Positions 25,975 through 34,415 of a stretch of DNA of 53,007 bases are shown here, piece after piece. A program made the translations under genes and the position numbers. The notes under the pieces are model-generated. The model was not told where the DNA came from and did no database searches. It saw only the letters and a program-made list of their open reading frames with translations. The DNA lies in contig CAIQKM010000155.1 in the NCBI GenBank assembly GCA_903872345.1, forward strand, positions 1 to 53,007, written 5' to 3'. Source of the DNA: an uncultured Verrucomicrobia subdivision 3 bacterium (GTDB lineage Bacteria > Verrucomicrobiota > Verrucomicrobiia > Limisphaerales > UBA11358). The stretch's first letter is position 1; every line of letters starts with the position of its first letter.

Positions 25975-27654
25975 ATGAAACTCAAAGCATATGCGCTCAT
26001 CCTGAGTGCCTGGTCAACCGCCTTTGGGGTGACGACCTTAACGGCGGCGGAAACGGCACGGGCGAAGCCGAATGTCCTGTTCATCGTGGTGGATGACTTG
26101 CGGCCGGAGTTAGGTTGTTATGGGAAGGATTATATCAAGAGTCCGAATATTGATGCGCTGGCGCGGTCGGGGATGGTATTCAAACGGGCATATTGCCAGC
26201 AGGCGGTTTGTTCACCGTCGCGTTCGAGTGTGATGACCGGGACGCGGCCGGATACGACCAAAGTGTGGGACTTGCAAACCCATTTCCGGGTGGCGTTGCC
26301 GGACGTGGTGACACTGGGCCAATGCTTCCAGCAAAGCGGCTATTTTGTGCAGGGGATGGGGAAGATTTATCACGGCGGTTTAGATGATCCGCCTACCTGG
26401 TCGGTTCCCTGGCAGAAACCAGCTGCACCCACTTATGCCTTGTCCGAAGATGTTGCCCTAGCAGGGGGAAATGCTGATACGGGCGACCCCGATGGGTTGA
26501 ATAATCAGGGAACGGATTTGCATTCATATGCCAATCCACCGGCTGGCGGGACAAGCCTGGCGGACGACAAAGCTGCGGGGAAAAAAGGTAAACTCAAGTC
26601 CAAAAATAAAAAAGCGGATTCCGAATCCGGCAAAGCCAATTCGCGCGGCCCGGTTTATGAATGTGCCGATGTGCCGGACAACACTTACCAAGATGGCAAG
26701 GTGGCTGACTTGGCTGTCACAACCCTGCAAGCGATGAGCCGGAAGCCGCAACCATTTTTCCTCGCTGTCGGGTTTATTAAACCACATCTACCCTGGGTGG
26801 CGCCTAAGAAGTATTGGGATCTGTATGATTCGGCGAAGATCGCGCTGGCGCCGAATCCGTTCTTGCCGGTGGGGGCGCCGCCGTACGCCATCAATCCAAA
26901 TGACGGGGAGATGCGCTCTTACAAGGGCGTTCCCGCAGAGGGGGCGGTGCCTGATGAGATTGCCCACAAACTCAAGCAGGCGTATTTCGCTGGGGTGAGC
27001 TACAGTGATGCCCAGATCGGTCGCGTGATCGCAGAGTTGGAGCGGCTGGGGCTGAGGTCCAACACAATTATTGTACTGTGGGGTGACCATGGTTGGAAGT
27101 TGGGTGAGCACGCGGCTTGGGGCAAGCACACGGATGTGGAGAACGATGTGAATGCCCCTTTGATCTTGTCGGCGCCAGGGATGAAGGCGGCGGGTGAGCA
27201 TACGGATGCGCTGGTGGAGTTCGTGGACATTTATCCGACGCTCTGCGAGTTGGCAGGGCTGCCGCTGCCAGGGCAGCTGGAGGGGACAAGTTTTAAGCCT
27301 TTGTTGGATGATCCCGCCCGGCCGTGGAAGACGGCTGCCTTCAGCCAGTATCCGCGCTCGGGTGGCAAGTCAGGAGGGGTGGCGCTGATGGGATACACGA
27401 TGCGGACGGACCGTTACCGGTTTACAGTGTGGGTGGGCCGCAAAGACCATGATCAGTTGGATGCGATCGAACTTTACGACCATCAGAATGATCCGCAGGA
27501 AAATAATAACATCGCTAAGGAACCGTCCAATACTGCGCTGGTGCAAAAGTTGATGATGCAGTGGCGGTGCGGATGGCAGGGAGCGAAGCCGCCAAGGGAT
27601 GGTTCTGCGTCCGCCAACTCTGGCCGCAAGCTCTCATTGGCGGTGAAGGAATAA
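25975..27654 (+). CDS. S1-family sulfatase, iduronate-2-sulfatase-like
   Basis: About 559 residues. Signal peptide LKAYALILSAWSTAFGVTT...AAE; VLFIVVDDLRPELGCYG; and C79-S-P-S-R, the formylglycine motif. It continues SSVMTGTRPDTTKVWD, the layout of iduronate-2-sulfatase-like (S1_7) enzymes, then FFLAVGFIKPHLPW, LWGDHGWKLGEHAAWGKHT and NDPQENNNIA. An ATG at 25909 extends the frame, but ATG 25975 gives the signal peptide and a purine-rich GGGAATAAA upstream, as in the sulfatase before it. Residues about 195-222 are a lysine-rich insertion (AAGKKGKLKSKNKKADSESG) that echoes the neighbour's tail. Related enzymes also act on sulfated L-fucose or rhamnose glycans, so substrate is open. Confidence 0.9.
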   Translation: MKLKAYALILSAWSTAFGVTTLTAAETARAKPNVLFIVVDDLRPELGCYGKDYIKSPNIDALARSGMVFKRAYCQQAVCSPSRSSVMTGTRPDTTKVWDLQTHFRVALPDVVTLGQCFQQSGYFVQGMGKIYHGGLDDPPTWSVPWQKPAAPTYALSEDVALAGGNADTGDPDGLNNQGTDLHSYANPPAGGTSLADDKAAGKKGKLKSKNKKADSESGKANSRGPVYECADVPDNTYQDGKVADLAVTTLQAMSRKPQPFFLAVGFIKPHLPWVAPKKYWDLYDSAKIALAPNPFLPVGAPPYAINPNDGEMRSYKGVPAEGAVPDEIAHKLKQAYFAGVSYSDAQIGRVIAELERLGLRSNTIIVLWGDHGWKLGEHAAWGKHTDVENDVNAPLILSAPGMKAAGEHTDALVEFVDIYPTLCELAGLPLPGQLEGTSFKPLLDDPARPWKTAAFSQYPRSGGKSGGVALMGYTMRTDRYRFTVWVGRKDHDQLDAIELYDHQNDPQENNNIAKEPSNTALVQKLMMQWRCGWQGAKPPRDGSASANSGRKLSLAVKE

Positions 27655-27676
27655 TAATGAATTGGGGCCAACGGAT

Positions 27677-29899
27677 ATGATTGTGGTTGACTGGAGCCAA
27701 GCATTAATTAGGCGATTAACCTGGTTAATGGGGGTGATTTACGTTTTGGTGATACCAAGTCAGGCCGCCATTATGGATTATGGACTCAAGGATTATGTTC
27801 GGAGCTCAAAGAGTTTGCCGCATGTCGAAACCAAACCTTGGAAGCTCGTCTGTTCCCTGCCTTACAACTGTCATTTTCAACCATGGATTGAACTGGAATC
27901 CACACCCGAAAAAGTGATTCGGTTCAACTCCAGCAACCCTTTGGTGGAGTATCTTCAACCAACGGAGACCTACACGACGGGTTCGGGGGAGCAAATTTAT
28001 GAGGCGACCAACTGGGTGAGCGGGGAAGGGGCCATCTATACTATTCCGGCTGGGGTAACCGTCAAGGCTGTCAAGTACCGGGAGACCGGCTATGCCACCA
28101 AAATTACGGGCTTTTTCCAATGTGACGAAGCTGATTATAACATTTTATGGCAAAAGGCGGCCCGCACGGCGTATCTTTGCATGCGCGATCATTTCTATGA
28201 TTGCCCTGACCGGGAGCGGGTTGGATTTTGGGGGGATGGCACGCCGGAATTGGATCAGTGCTTTTACGTCTTTGATTCCGCCTCGCATCAGCTAGCCAAG
28301 GATCTGGTGCTGAGAAAACTGGATCCGGAATTTTATCCCGGCCAACAACTGGAGTTTTTGGGTGATTACGGCCTTTGGTTTTATTATTTGCAAACGGGTG
28401 ATTTGGCGTCTGTTCGCGCCGTTTATGATCAGACCAAAATCTTTCTTTTCAATGTTTATCAATTTGGCAACAAACGAACTTGGTTTGACTGGGGGAAGGA
28501 AAACAAAGACACGGCCGTCTTGGAAGCCTGTTTTTATTACAACTGCCTCGGTACCTTGAGAAAGATGGCGCTGGCGACCGAACATGCGGCGGATATCCCG
28601 CTCATAGATCAAAAACTTGCCCGCATCCGGAATAACTTTGACCAGCAATATTGGAAAGGCTCCTGCTACCAATCCTCGCAGGTCGCCACGCCCGACGATC
28701 GCGCCAATGCGATGGCGATTAATGTGGGACTCGCCGACCGCGCCAAGTGGGACGCCATTTGCCAAAATGTCTTGGTGAAACAGACCTGTGCGAGTTGTTT
28801 TTTTGACCGCTGGGTGTTCGAGGCGCTTTGCAAAGCCGGGCGACCGGAGGAGGCTCTGCGGCGCATGCACCGACGTTACGCGACCATGATTCCCTGTAGT
28901 TTTACCACCTTATGGGAGCATTACGACCGCTGGTGGGCTTCCCATATTGATGCCTTTGATGATGCCTCCTCACTCAACCATGGCTGGAACCCCCCGGCAT
29001 TATTGCTGTCGCAAACGATTGCCGGCATCTCGCCGGAAACGGCCGGCTGGGGCACCTATCATGTGCTGCCCCAGGAGGCGTTTATGAAGCAACTCAATGT
29101 GGTGGTTCCTTCCATCCGCGGGAACATCACAGTGGATTTAGACAAATCCGCTTCGACCTATACTCTCAACCTTGATTCGCCGGCAAATACCTTGGCTACG
29201 GTTGGAATCCCCAAAGGATCATTCACGAAGTTGGATTCCATTACAGTGAACGGTAGTTTGATTTGGAAAGATAGTTATTGTGGCAGCGTGAACGGGGTCA
29301 CCTGGGTTGGCGAGGATGCTGAATATGTCCAGTTTCACGTGGCGTCGGGCCGATGGCAGTTTGCCGGGGCGGGAACTCTGCGGATTTATCCGCCCGAGTC
29401 GGCGGTGGAGCCGGTCGTGAATGGCCAGGCGCTCGACAAGAAATCCTGGATGGCTTCATCCTCGGTGGCCGATGGAACGTTTCTTTTTAGCGGGGACAAA
29501 ATACCGGTGGATATTGCTGCCGCCAATGCCATTGATGGCGATCATTGGACCGGTTGGCGGGATATGACGGCCACCCAGCATCCCGGCCAATGGTTTCAAG
29601 TGGACATGGGTGCACCGCAGGCATTTGACCGAATTGTTTTGGACAATACCTGGGCGCTTTGGGATTCACCTTCACAGTATGCCCTCACCGTGTCGGATGA
29701 TGGCGAGCATTGGGGTCAGCCGGTTGCCGCCGGTTACGGTAAGGTCGGCATCAACACCATAAAATTTCCCGAACAACACGCCCGCTATTTTAGAATCACC
29801 CAGACCGGGGTGAATCAACGTTATCATTGGTCAATTTATGAACTGGACGTTTTCACCCATTCGATTCGCCAACCCGGTGACCAAACCAAAACGCCGTAA
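27677..29899 (+). CDS. GH78 alpha-L-rhamnosidase with C-terminal discoidin-like (F5/8C) domain
   Basis: About 740 residues with an N-terminal hydrophobic export segment (LTWLMGVIYVLVIPSQAA). The (alpha/alpha)6 barrel carries DCPDRERVGFWGD, with the general-acid Glu near 180, and TTLWEHYDRWW, with the base Glu near 414. A GH78 C-terminal beta domain follows (NVVVPSIRGNITV...). Residues about 605-735 are an F5/8 type C or CBM32-like domain (AANAIDGDHWTGWRD, GQWFQVDMGAPQAFDRIVLD, ARYFRITQTG). The N-terminal beta domains of longer GH78 enzymes are mostly absent. A TTG at 27662 opens the frame; ATG 27677 is preferred. It should release terminal alpha-L-rhamnose. Confidence 0.87.
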   Translation: MIVVDWSQALIRRLTWLMGVIYVLVIPSQAAIMDYGLKDYVRSSKSLPHVETKPWKLVCSLPYNCHFQPWIELESTPEKVIRFNSSNPLVEYLQPTETYTTGSGEQIYEATNWVSGEGAIYTIPAGVTVKAVKYRETGYATKITGFFQCDEADYNILWQKAARTAYLCMRDHFYDCPDRERVGFWGDGTPELDQCFYVFDSASHQLAKDLVLRKLDPEFYPGQQLEFLGDYGLWFYYLQTGDLASVRAVYDQTKIFLFNVYQFGNKRTWFDWGKENKDTAVLEACFYYNCLGTLRKMALATEHAADIPLIDQKLARIRNNFDQQYWKGSCYQSSQVATPDDRANAMAINVGLADRAKWDAICQNVLVKQTCASCFFDRWVFEALCKAGRPEEALRRMHRRYATMIPCSFTTLWEHYDRWWASHIDAFDDASSLNHGWNPPALLLSQTIAGISPETAGWGTYHVLPQEAFMKQLNVVVPSIRGNITVDLDKSASTYTLNLDSPANTLATVGIPKGSFTKLDSITVNGSLIWKDSYCGSVNGVTWVGEDAEYVQFHVASGRWQFAGAGTLRIYPPESAVEPVVNGQALDKKSWMASSSVADGTFLFSGDKIPVDIAAANAIDGDHWTGWRDMTATQHPGQWFQVDMGAPQAFDRIVLDNTWALWDSPSQYALTVSDDGEHWGQPVAAGYGKVGINTIKFPEQHARYFRITQTGVNQRYHWSIYELDVFTHSIRQPGDQTKTP

Positions 29900-29915
29900 C
29901 CCAAAATCATCTTAA

Positions 29916-31250
29916 ATGAATCTTTATCGTTTACCATCCCGGCGCTCTTTTCTGAAAACTCTCGGCGGAGCAACGCTCGGAGCTCCGTTTATCATGCAGG
30001 GGCTGATGGCCCAGTCGCCCGGCAGTGTCTTGCGCCACGCCAGTTTTGGCGCCGGCGGCATGGCGTGGGAAGATTTGACCCAGCTCGCGAAATGTCCGGG
30101 CATTGAAATTGTTGCCATCTGTGATGTGGATCTGAGCCATACAACGGATGCGCGGCAGCAGTTTCCCAAGGCGCGGATTTATCAAGACTGGCGTGAATTG
30201 CTGGACAAGGAGGCGAAGAATATTGATTCGGTCAACGTATCCACGCCCGACCACATGCACGCTTCCATTGGCATTTCGGCGATGCAACTGGGCAAACATG
30301 TCTATGGCCAGAAGCCGCTTGCCCATGATCTCTACGAAGTCCGCCGGATGACGGAAATTGCGCACGCCAAAAAGGTCGTCACCCAGATGGGGATACAAAT
30401 TCACTCGGCTGCCCATTACCGGCAGGCGGCGCGCATCGTTCATGATGGCGTCATCGGAAAAATTAAAGAAGTGCATTCTTGGTGTCCGAAATCATGGGGT
30501 GACCCGAGCGTCAAGCCGGACAAAAGCGATCCGGTTCCGGACGGCTTTGATTGGAATCTTTGGCTGGGGGTCTGCGCGGAGCGGCCGTTTATCGGCGGCG
30601 AATACTATCATCCTGAAACCTGGCGCAAGCGGCTGGATTTCGGCACCGGCACTTTTGGTGACATGGGCTGCCACATTTTTGACCCCGTATTCAAAGCCGT
30701 TAATTTGACCGCGCCGCTGACGGTTCGCTCCGAAGGTGCCGCACCCAACCAATGGAACTGGGCGTTGGATTCCAAAATTCACTATGTGTTTCCGGGCACG
30801 GAATACACGGCGGAAAATACCCTGCCCGTCACTTGGTATGATGGGGCGCAAAACCCGCCTGCCGAGGTGCTTGCCCTGCTCGAGGGTAAGATATTGCCCG
30901 GCAGCGGGTCGATTTTAATTGGCACCAAAGGAGTCATGGCCCTGCCGCATTACGGTCGGCCGCAATTATACCCATCCGCAAAATATCGTGACTTTGTCCT
31001 GCCCGACGCCGGTGAAGCGGATCACTGGGGGCAATTTGTGGGAGCCTGCCTGGGGCGGGACCAGACGACCGCCCATTTTGGTTATGCCGGGCCGCTCACG
31101 GAAAGCGTTCTCTTGGGCGGAGTGGCATCGCACTTCCCACAGACCACGCTCAAATGGAATGCCCGCCACCTGAAATTTGATTTGGCGGAAGCCAACCGTC
31201 TCGTGCGCCGCGAATACCGTCGCGGTTGGCAGGTTCATGGTCTATCGTGA
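29916..31250 (+). CDS. Tat-exported Gfo/Idh/MocA-family oxidoreductase
   Basis: A 444-residue NAD(P)-dependent oxidoreductase. The N-terminus has a twin-arginine signal (SRRSFLKTLGGATLGAPF), so it folds with cofactor and is exported. The Rossmann part includes IVAICDVDLSH, DSVNVSTPDHMHA and KHVYGQKPLAHD, whose Lys is the conserved catalytic residue (EKP in most members, QKP here). GTGTFGDMGCHIFDP is the usual second-domain block. Family members in polysaccharide loci oxidise glycosides at C3 or catalyse related redox-assisted hydrolysis. It lies 16 bp after GH78 and 21 bp before the GH95 fusion. Confidence 0.87.
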   Translation: MNLYRLPSRRSFLKTLGGATLGAPFIMQGLMAQSPGSVLRHASFGAGGMAWEDLTQLAKCPGIEIVAICDVDLSHTTDARQQFPKARIYQDWRELLDKEAKNIDSVNVSTPDHMHASIGISAMQLGKHVYGQKPLAHDLYEVRRMTEIAHAKKVVTQMGIQIHSAAHYRQAARIVHDGVIGKIKEVHSWCPKSWGDPSVKPDKSDPVPDGFDWNLWLGVCAERPFIGGEYYHPETWRKRLDFGTGTFGDMGCHIFDPVFKAVNLTAPLTVRSEGAAPNQWNWALDSKIHYVFPGTEYTAENTLPVTWYDGAQNPPAEVLALLEGKILPGSGSILIGTKGVMALPHYGRPQLYPSAKYRDFVLPDAGEADHWGQFVGACLGRDQTTAHFGYAGPLTESVLLGGVASHFPQTTLKWNARHLKFDLAEANRLVRREYRRGWQVHGLS

Positions 31251-31271
31251 TTTTAGCAAAAAATAATTATC

Positions 31272-34200
31272 ATGTTTAGTTCACTCAGAGCGCTGGCCTT
31301 TGCCTTGATTTTCTCCGGTTTCATCTGGCCGCAAACATTTACCGTCTTGGCGGACAATTCAGCTTTGCCGTCCGATCCAATTACGCATACGGATCGTCAG
31401 TTGGAGGGGTGGACTCTGCGGGTGGATGACCGGCTGACGTTACCGGCCAATGTTGAATTGGGAGCCCGCGCCTTACGCTTTTTGGCAGGCAAGCTAGTGG
31501 ATATCCGGGCGGTGGTGCAGCCGGATGCATTGGCCAAACTCCAGACGATTCCCATCGTTCTCGATTTGGACCATGGCGATCTGCGCTCCTTGCAATATCA
31601 TCCGGATGCAGGTTGGCTGGCCGACCACGGCTACGCCACCAATCTGGCCAAATGCGTTCATATTCCCCGGGCGGCAGATTTGGCTACGTCGCGTAATATT
31701 AATGAACAACCCTGGGTGATCCTGCATGAACTGGCACACGCTTATCACGATCAGGTATTGGGCTTCGATGACCCGCGCATTTTATTGGCCTATGAGCACT
31801 ATAAGAAAAGTGGCCATGGCGACGCGACGCTGCTTTTTGACGGTACCAAGGTCCAACATTATGCCCTGACTGATCATAAGGAGTTTTTTGCCGAAATGAC
31901 CGAGGCCTACTTCGGAGAAAATGATTTTTTCCCGTTTAACCGGGCCGAGTTAATGATGGCCGAACCGACGATTTTTGAACTGATGCACGCCATTTGGGGG
32001 CCGGTAGCTGGAGGGAAGGCGAGACCGGTCACTGATGCCGGCGCCGAGACCCTCCAGCCATTAACTTTGGAGCAGGCAGCGACGGTAATGTGGTATGACC
32101 GGCCGGCCCGCAAATGGGCCGAGGCGTTACCGGTGGGCAATGGCCGGCTGGGGGCCATGATTTTTGGAGGGACTGAATGGGAGCGTATTCCGCTGAACGA
32201 GCAAACCGTTTGGACCGGCGGGCCGTATGATCCGACCATTCCCGGCGGTCCCAAAGCCTTGCCTGAAGTCCGACGGCTGGTTTTTGCCGGCAAATATTTT
32301 GAGGCGGAAAGCCTGTTTGCCAACAAAGTGATGGGCAAGCCGGATCAGATGAAATACCAGCCACTGGGCAATCTCTTTCTGGAATTTCCCGGACATACCA
32401 ACGTTACGCATTATCAGCGCCGGCTTGATTTGGAGACCGCCATCGCCGGCGTTTCGTACCAAGTTGGCGGTGTCACTTACCATCGTGATGTTTTTGCCAG
32501 CGCGGACGATCAGGTGATTGTGTTTCGGCTGACCGCAGACCTGCCAGGCGCCATTTCCCTCCGTGCCCGGCTGGCGGGCATGACGAACACCAATTCGCCG
32601 GGTGACGAAAAATTTTCCACCGAGGTTTTGCCGGGAGGAGAAATGGTGCTGCGCGGCACCACGGCTTCCTTTTGTGGCATAAAAGGCCGGGTGCGCTATG
32701 CCGGGCGGATCCGGGTGTTTAACGACGGCGGCACCCGGGCAACCGCCAAGGACAGTGTGACGGTGGAAAAAGCCGATTCGGTCACGCTGCTGTTTGTGGC
32801 CGGTACTAATTTTAAACGCTACGACGACCTGAGCGGGAACCCGGAAAAATTGTCGGCCGAATACATGAGCTGTGTGGCGGGCAGAACCTACGACCGCCTC
32901 CTTTCCCGGCACATCGAAAGCCATCAGCAGTTGTTCAGACGGGTCAGCCTGGTTTTGCCGGCCACTGAGGCTTCCCTGCGGCCAACCGACGAACGCTTGC
33001 GCAACTATGATCCGAAACGGGATCCGCAGTTGATAGCGCTCATGTTTCAATATGGCCGGTATTTGCTCATGGGCAGCAGTCGGCCCGGCAGCCAACCGGC
33101 CAACCTACAGGGCCTCTGGAATGAAGATTTGGATCCGGCTTGGGAGAGCAAATTTACTTCCAACATCAATCTCCAAATGAATTACTGGCCGGCGGAGCCA
33201 ACCGCCTTGCCCGAGTGCGTGGAACCGTTGGCGCGGATGGTCGGTGAACTTGCGGAAACCGGCGGGCGCGTGGCCCGGATTCACTATGGAGCGCGGGGCT
33301 GGGTTTTTCACCAGAACACGGATCAATGGCGGGCGGCCGCTCCGATGGATGGTCCGACGTGGGGCACCTTCTCCGTTGGCGGAGCCTGGCTGTGCACGCA
33401 CCTCTGGGAGCATTATCAGTTTACCCAAGATAAGGAATATCTGCGTACGGTCTATCCCTTGCTGAGGGGTTCCGCCCAGTTTTTCCTCGATACCTTGGTT
33501 GAGCAGCCGGATAAAAAATGGCTGGTGACCTGTCCTTCTACTTCCCCGGAAAATTTCCCCGCCTGGTTTGGCAACCATAACTATCACGATGCCTACACGG
33601 GTGACAATTTGCCCGGCACCACTATTTGCGCCGGTTCGACCATTGACATGGGAATTCTCCGCGATCTTTTTGCCGATTGCATCGAAGCCGGTAAAGTTTT
33701 GAAGACGGATGAACCGTTTTGCCAGCAGGTCGCCGCCGCGCGGGCTCGGCTGGCCCCGTTGCAAATCGGCCGTCAGGGCAACCTGCAGGAATGGATCGAG
33801 GACTGGGGTAATCTGGAACCGCACCACCGGCACATTTCGCATTTGTATAACCTGTATCCCAGTGCGCAAATCTCACCCGAGGCCAACCCAGAACTGGCCG
33901 CCGCTGCCAAAGTCACGTTGAACGAACGAGGTGATGCCGGCACCGGTTTTGGCATGGCGTGGAAAGCCGCTTGCTGGGCGCGACTCGAGGATGGTGATCA
34001 CGCCAATTTATGCCTGGCAAACCTGGTCGCCCGGCAAACCTGTCCGAACTTGTTTTCCATTTGCTTTACCTCGCCGCAATTGGATGGTGCCTGCGGTGCC
34101 ACCGCCGCCGTGGCCGAAATGCTGCTGCAAAGTCAGACGGGCGAAATCAACCTGTTGCCGGCCCTGCCCAAGGCGTGGCCGGATGGCCAGGTTACCGGCC

Positions 34201-34367
34201 TCCGGGCGCGGGGTGGTTTTGAAGTGGATATCCGCTGGAACGACGGAAAACTGGCCGGTGCGGTCATCCGCTCGCTCGCCGGACAACCCTGCCGGCTGCG
34301 TTATGGAACCCAGACCCGGGAGGTTAACTTGGCGAGCGGCTGTATTTACAAGTGGGAAGGCAATTAG
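31272..34367 (+). CDS. fusion: zincin metallopeptidase-like domain plus GH95 alpha-L-fucosidase/galactosidase
   Basis: A 1031-residue secreted protein (signal peptide FALIFSGFIWPQTFTVLA). Residues about 45-245 form a zincin-like domain with HELAHAYHDQ near 151 (HExxH) and EFFAEMTEAYFG near 204, a plausible third zinc ligand as in LF/Pro-Pro-peptidase-like families. From about 272 (MWYDRPARKWAEALPVGNGR) to the end is a full GH95 enzyme: NINLQMNYWPAEP with the two catalytic-site Asn, CPSTSPENFP with the expected acid Glu, and EWIEDWGNLEPHHRHISHLY. GH95 includes alpha-L-fucosidases and alpha-L-galactosidases; the sequence does not let me choose. The start of GH95 is intact and in frame, so this is not an annotation join. 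I do not recognise this pairing. Confidence 0.85.
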   Translation: MFSSLRALAFALIFSGFIWPQTFTVLADNSALPSDPITHTDRQLEGWTLRVDDRLTLPANVELGARALRFLAGKLVDIRAVVQPDALAKLQTIPIVLDLDHGDLRSLQYHPDAGWLADHGYATNLAKCVHIPRAADLATSRNINEQPWVILHELAHAYHDQVLGFDDPRILLAYEHYKKSGHGDATLLFDGTKVQHYALTDHKEFFAEMTEAYFGENDFFPFNRAELMMAEPTIFELMHAIWGPVAGGKARPVTDAGAETLQPLTLEQAATVMWYDRPARKWAEALPVGNGRLGAMIFGGTEWERIPLNEQTVWTGGPYDPTIPGGPKALPEVRRLVFAGKYFEAESLFANKVMGKPDQMKYQPLGNLFLEFPGHTNVTHYQRRLDLETAIAGVSYQVGGVTYHRDVFASADDQVIVFRLTADLPGAISLRARLAGMTNTNSPGDEKFSTEVLPGGEMVLRGTTASFCGIKGRVRYAGRIRVFNDGGTRATAKDSVTVEKADSVTLLFVAGTNFKRYDDLSGNPEKLSAEYMSCVAGRTYDRLLSRHIESHQQLFRRVSLVLPATEASLRPTDERLRNYDPKRDPQLIALMFQYGRYLLMGSSRPGSQPANLQGLWNEDLDPAWESKFTSNINLQMNYWPAEPTALPECVEPLARMVGELAETGGRVARIHYGARGWVFHQNTDQWRAAAPMDGPTWGTFSVGGAWLCTHLWEHYQFTQDKEYLRTVYPLLRGSAQFFLDTLVEQPDKKWLVTCPSTSPENFPAWFGNHNYHDAYTGDNLPGTTICAGSTIDMGILRDLFADCIEAGKVLKTDEPFCQQVAAARARLAPLQIGRQGNLQEWIEDWGNLEPHHRHISHLYNLYPSAQISPEANPELAAAAKVTLNERGDAGTGFGMAWKAACWARLEDGDHANLCLANLVARQTCPNLFSICFTSPQLDGACGATAAVAEMLLQSQTGEINLLPALPKAWPDGQVTGLRARGGFEVDIRWNDGKLAGAVIRSLAGQPCRLRYGTQTREVNLASGCIYKWEGN

Positions 34368-34415
34368 CTGCATTTGCAACTGCTTTACCGGCAAATTAAA
34401 ACCATACCAAAGCTC

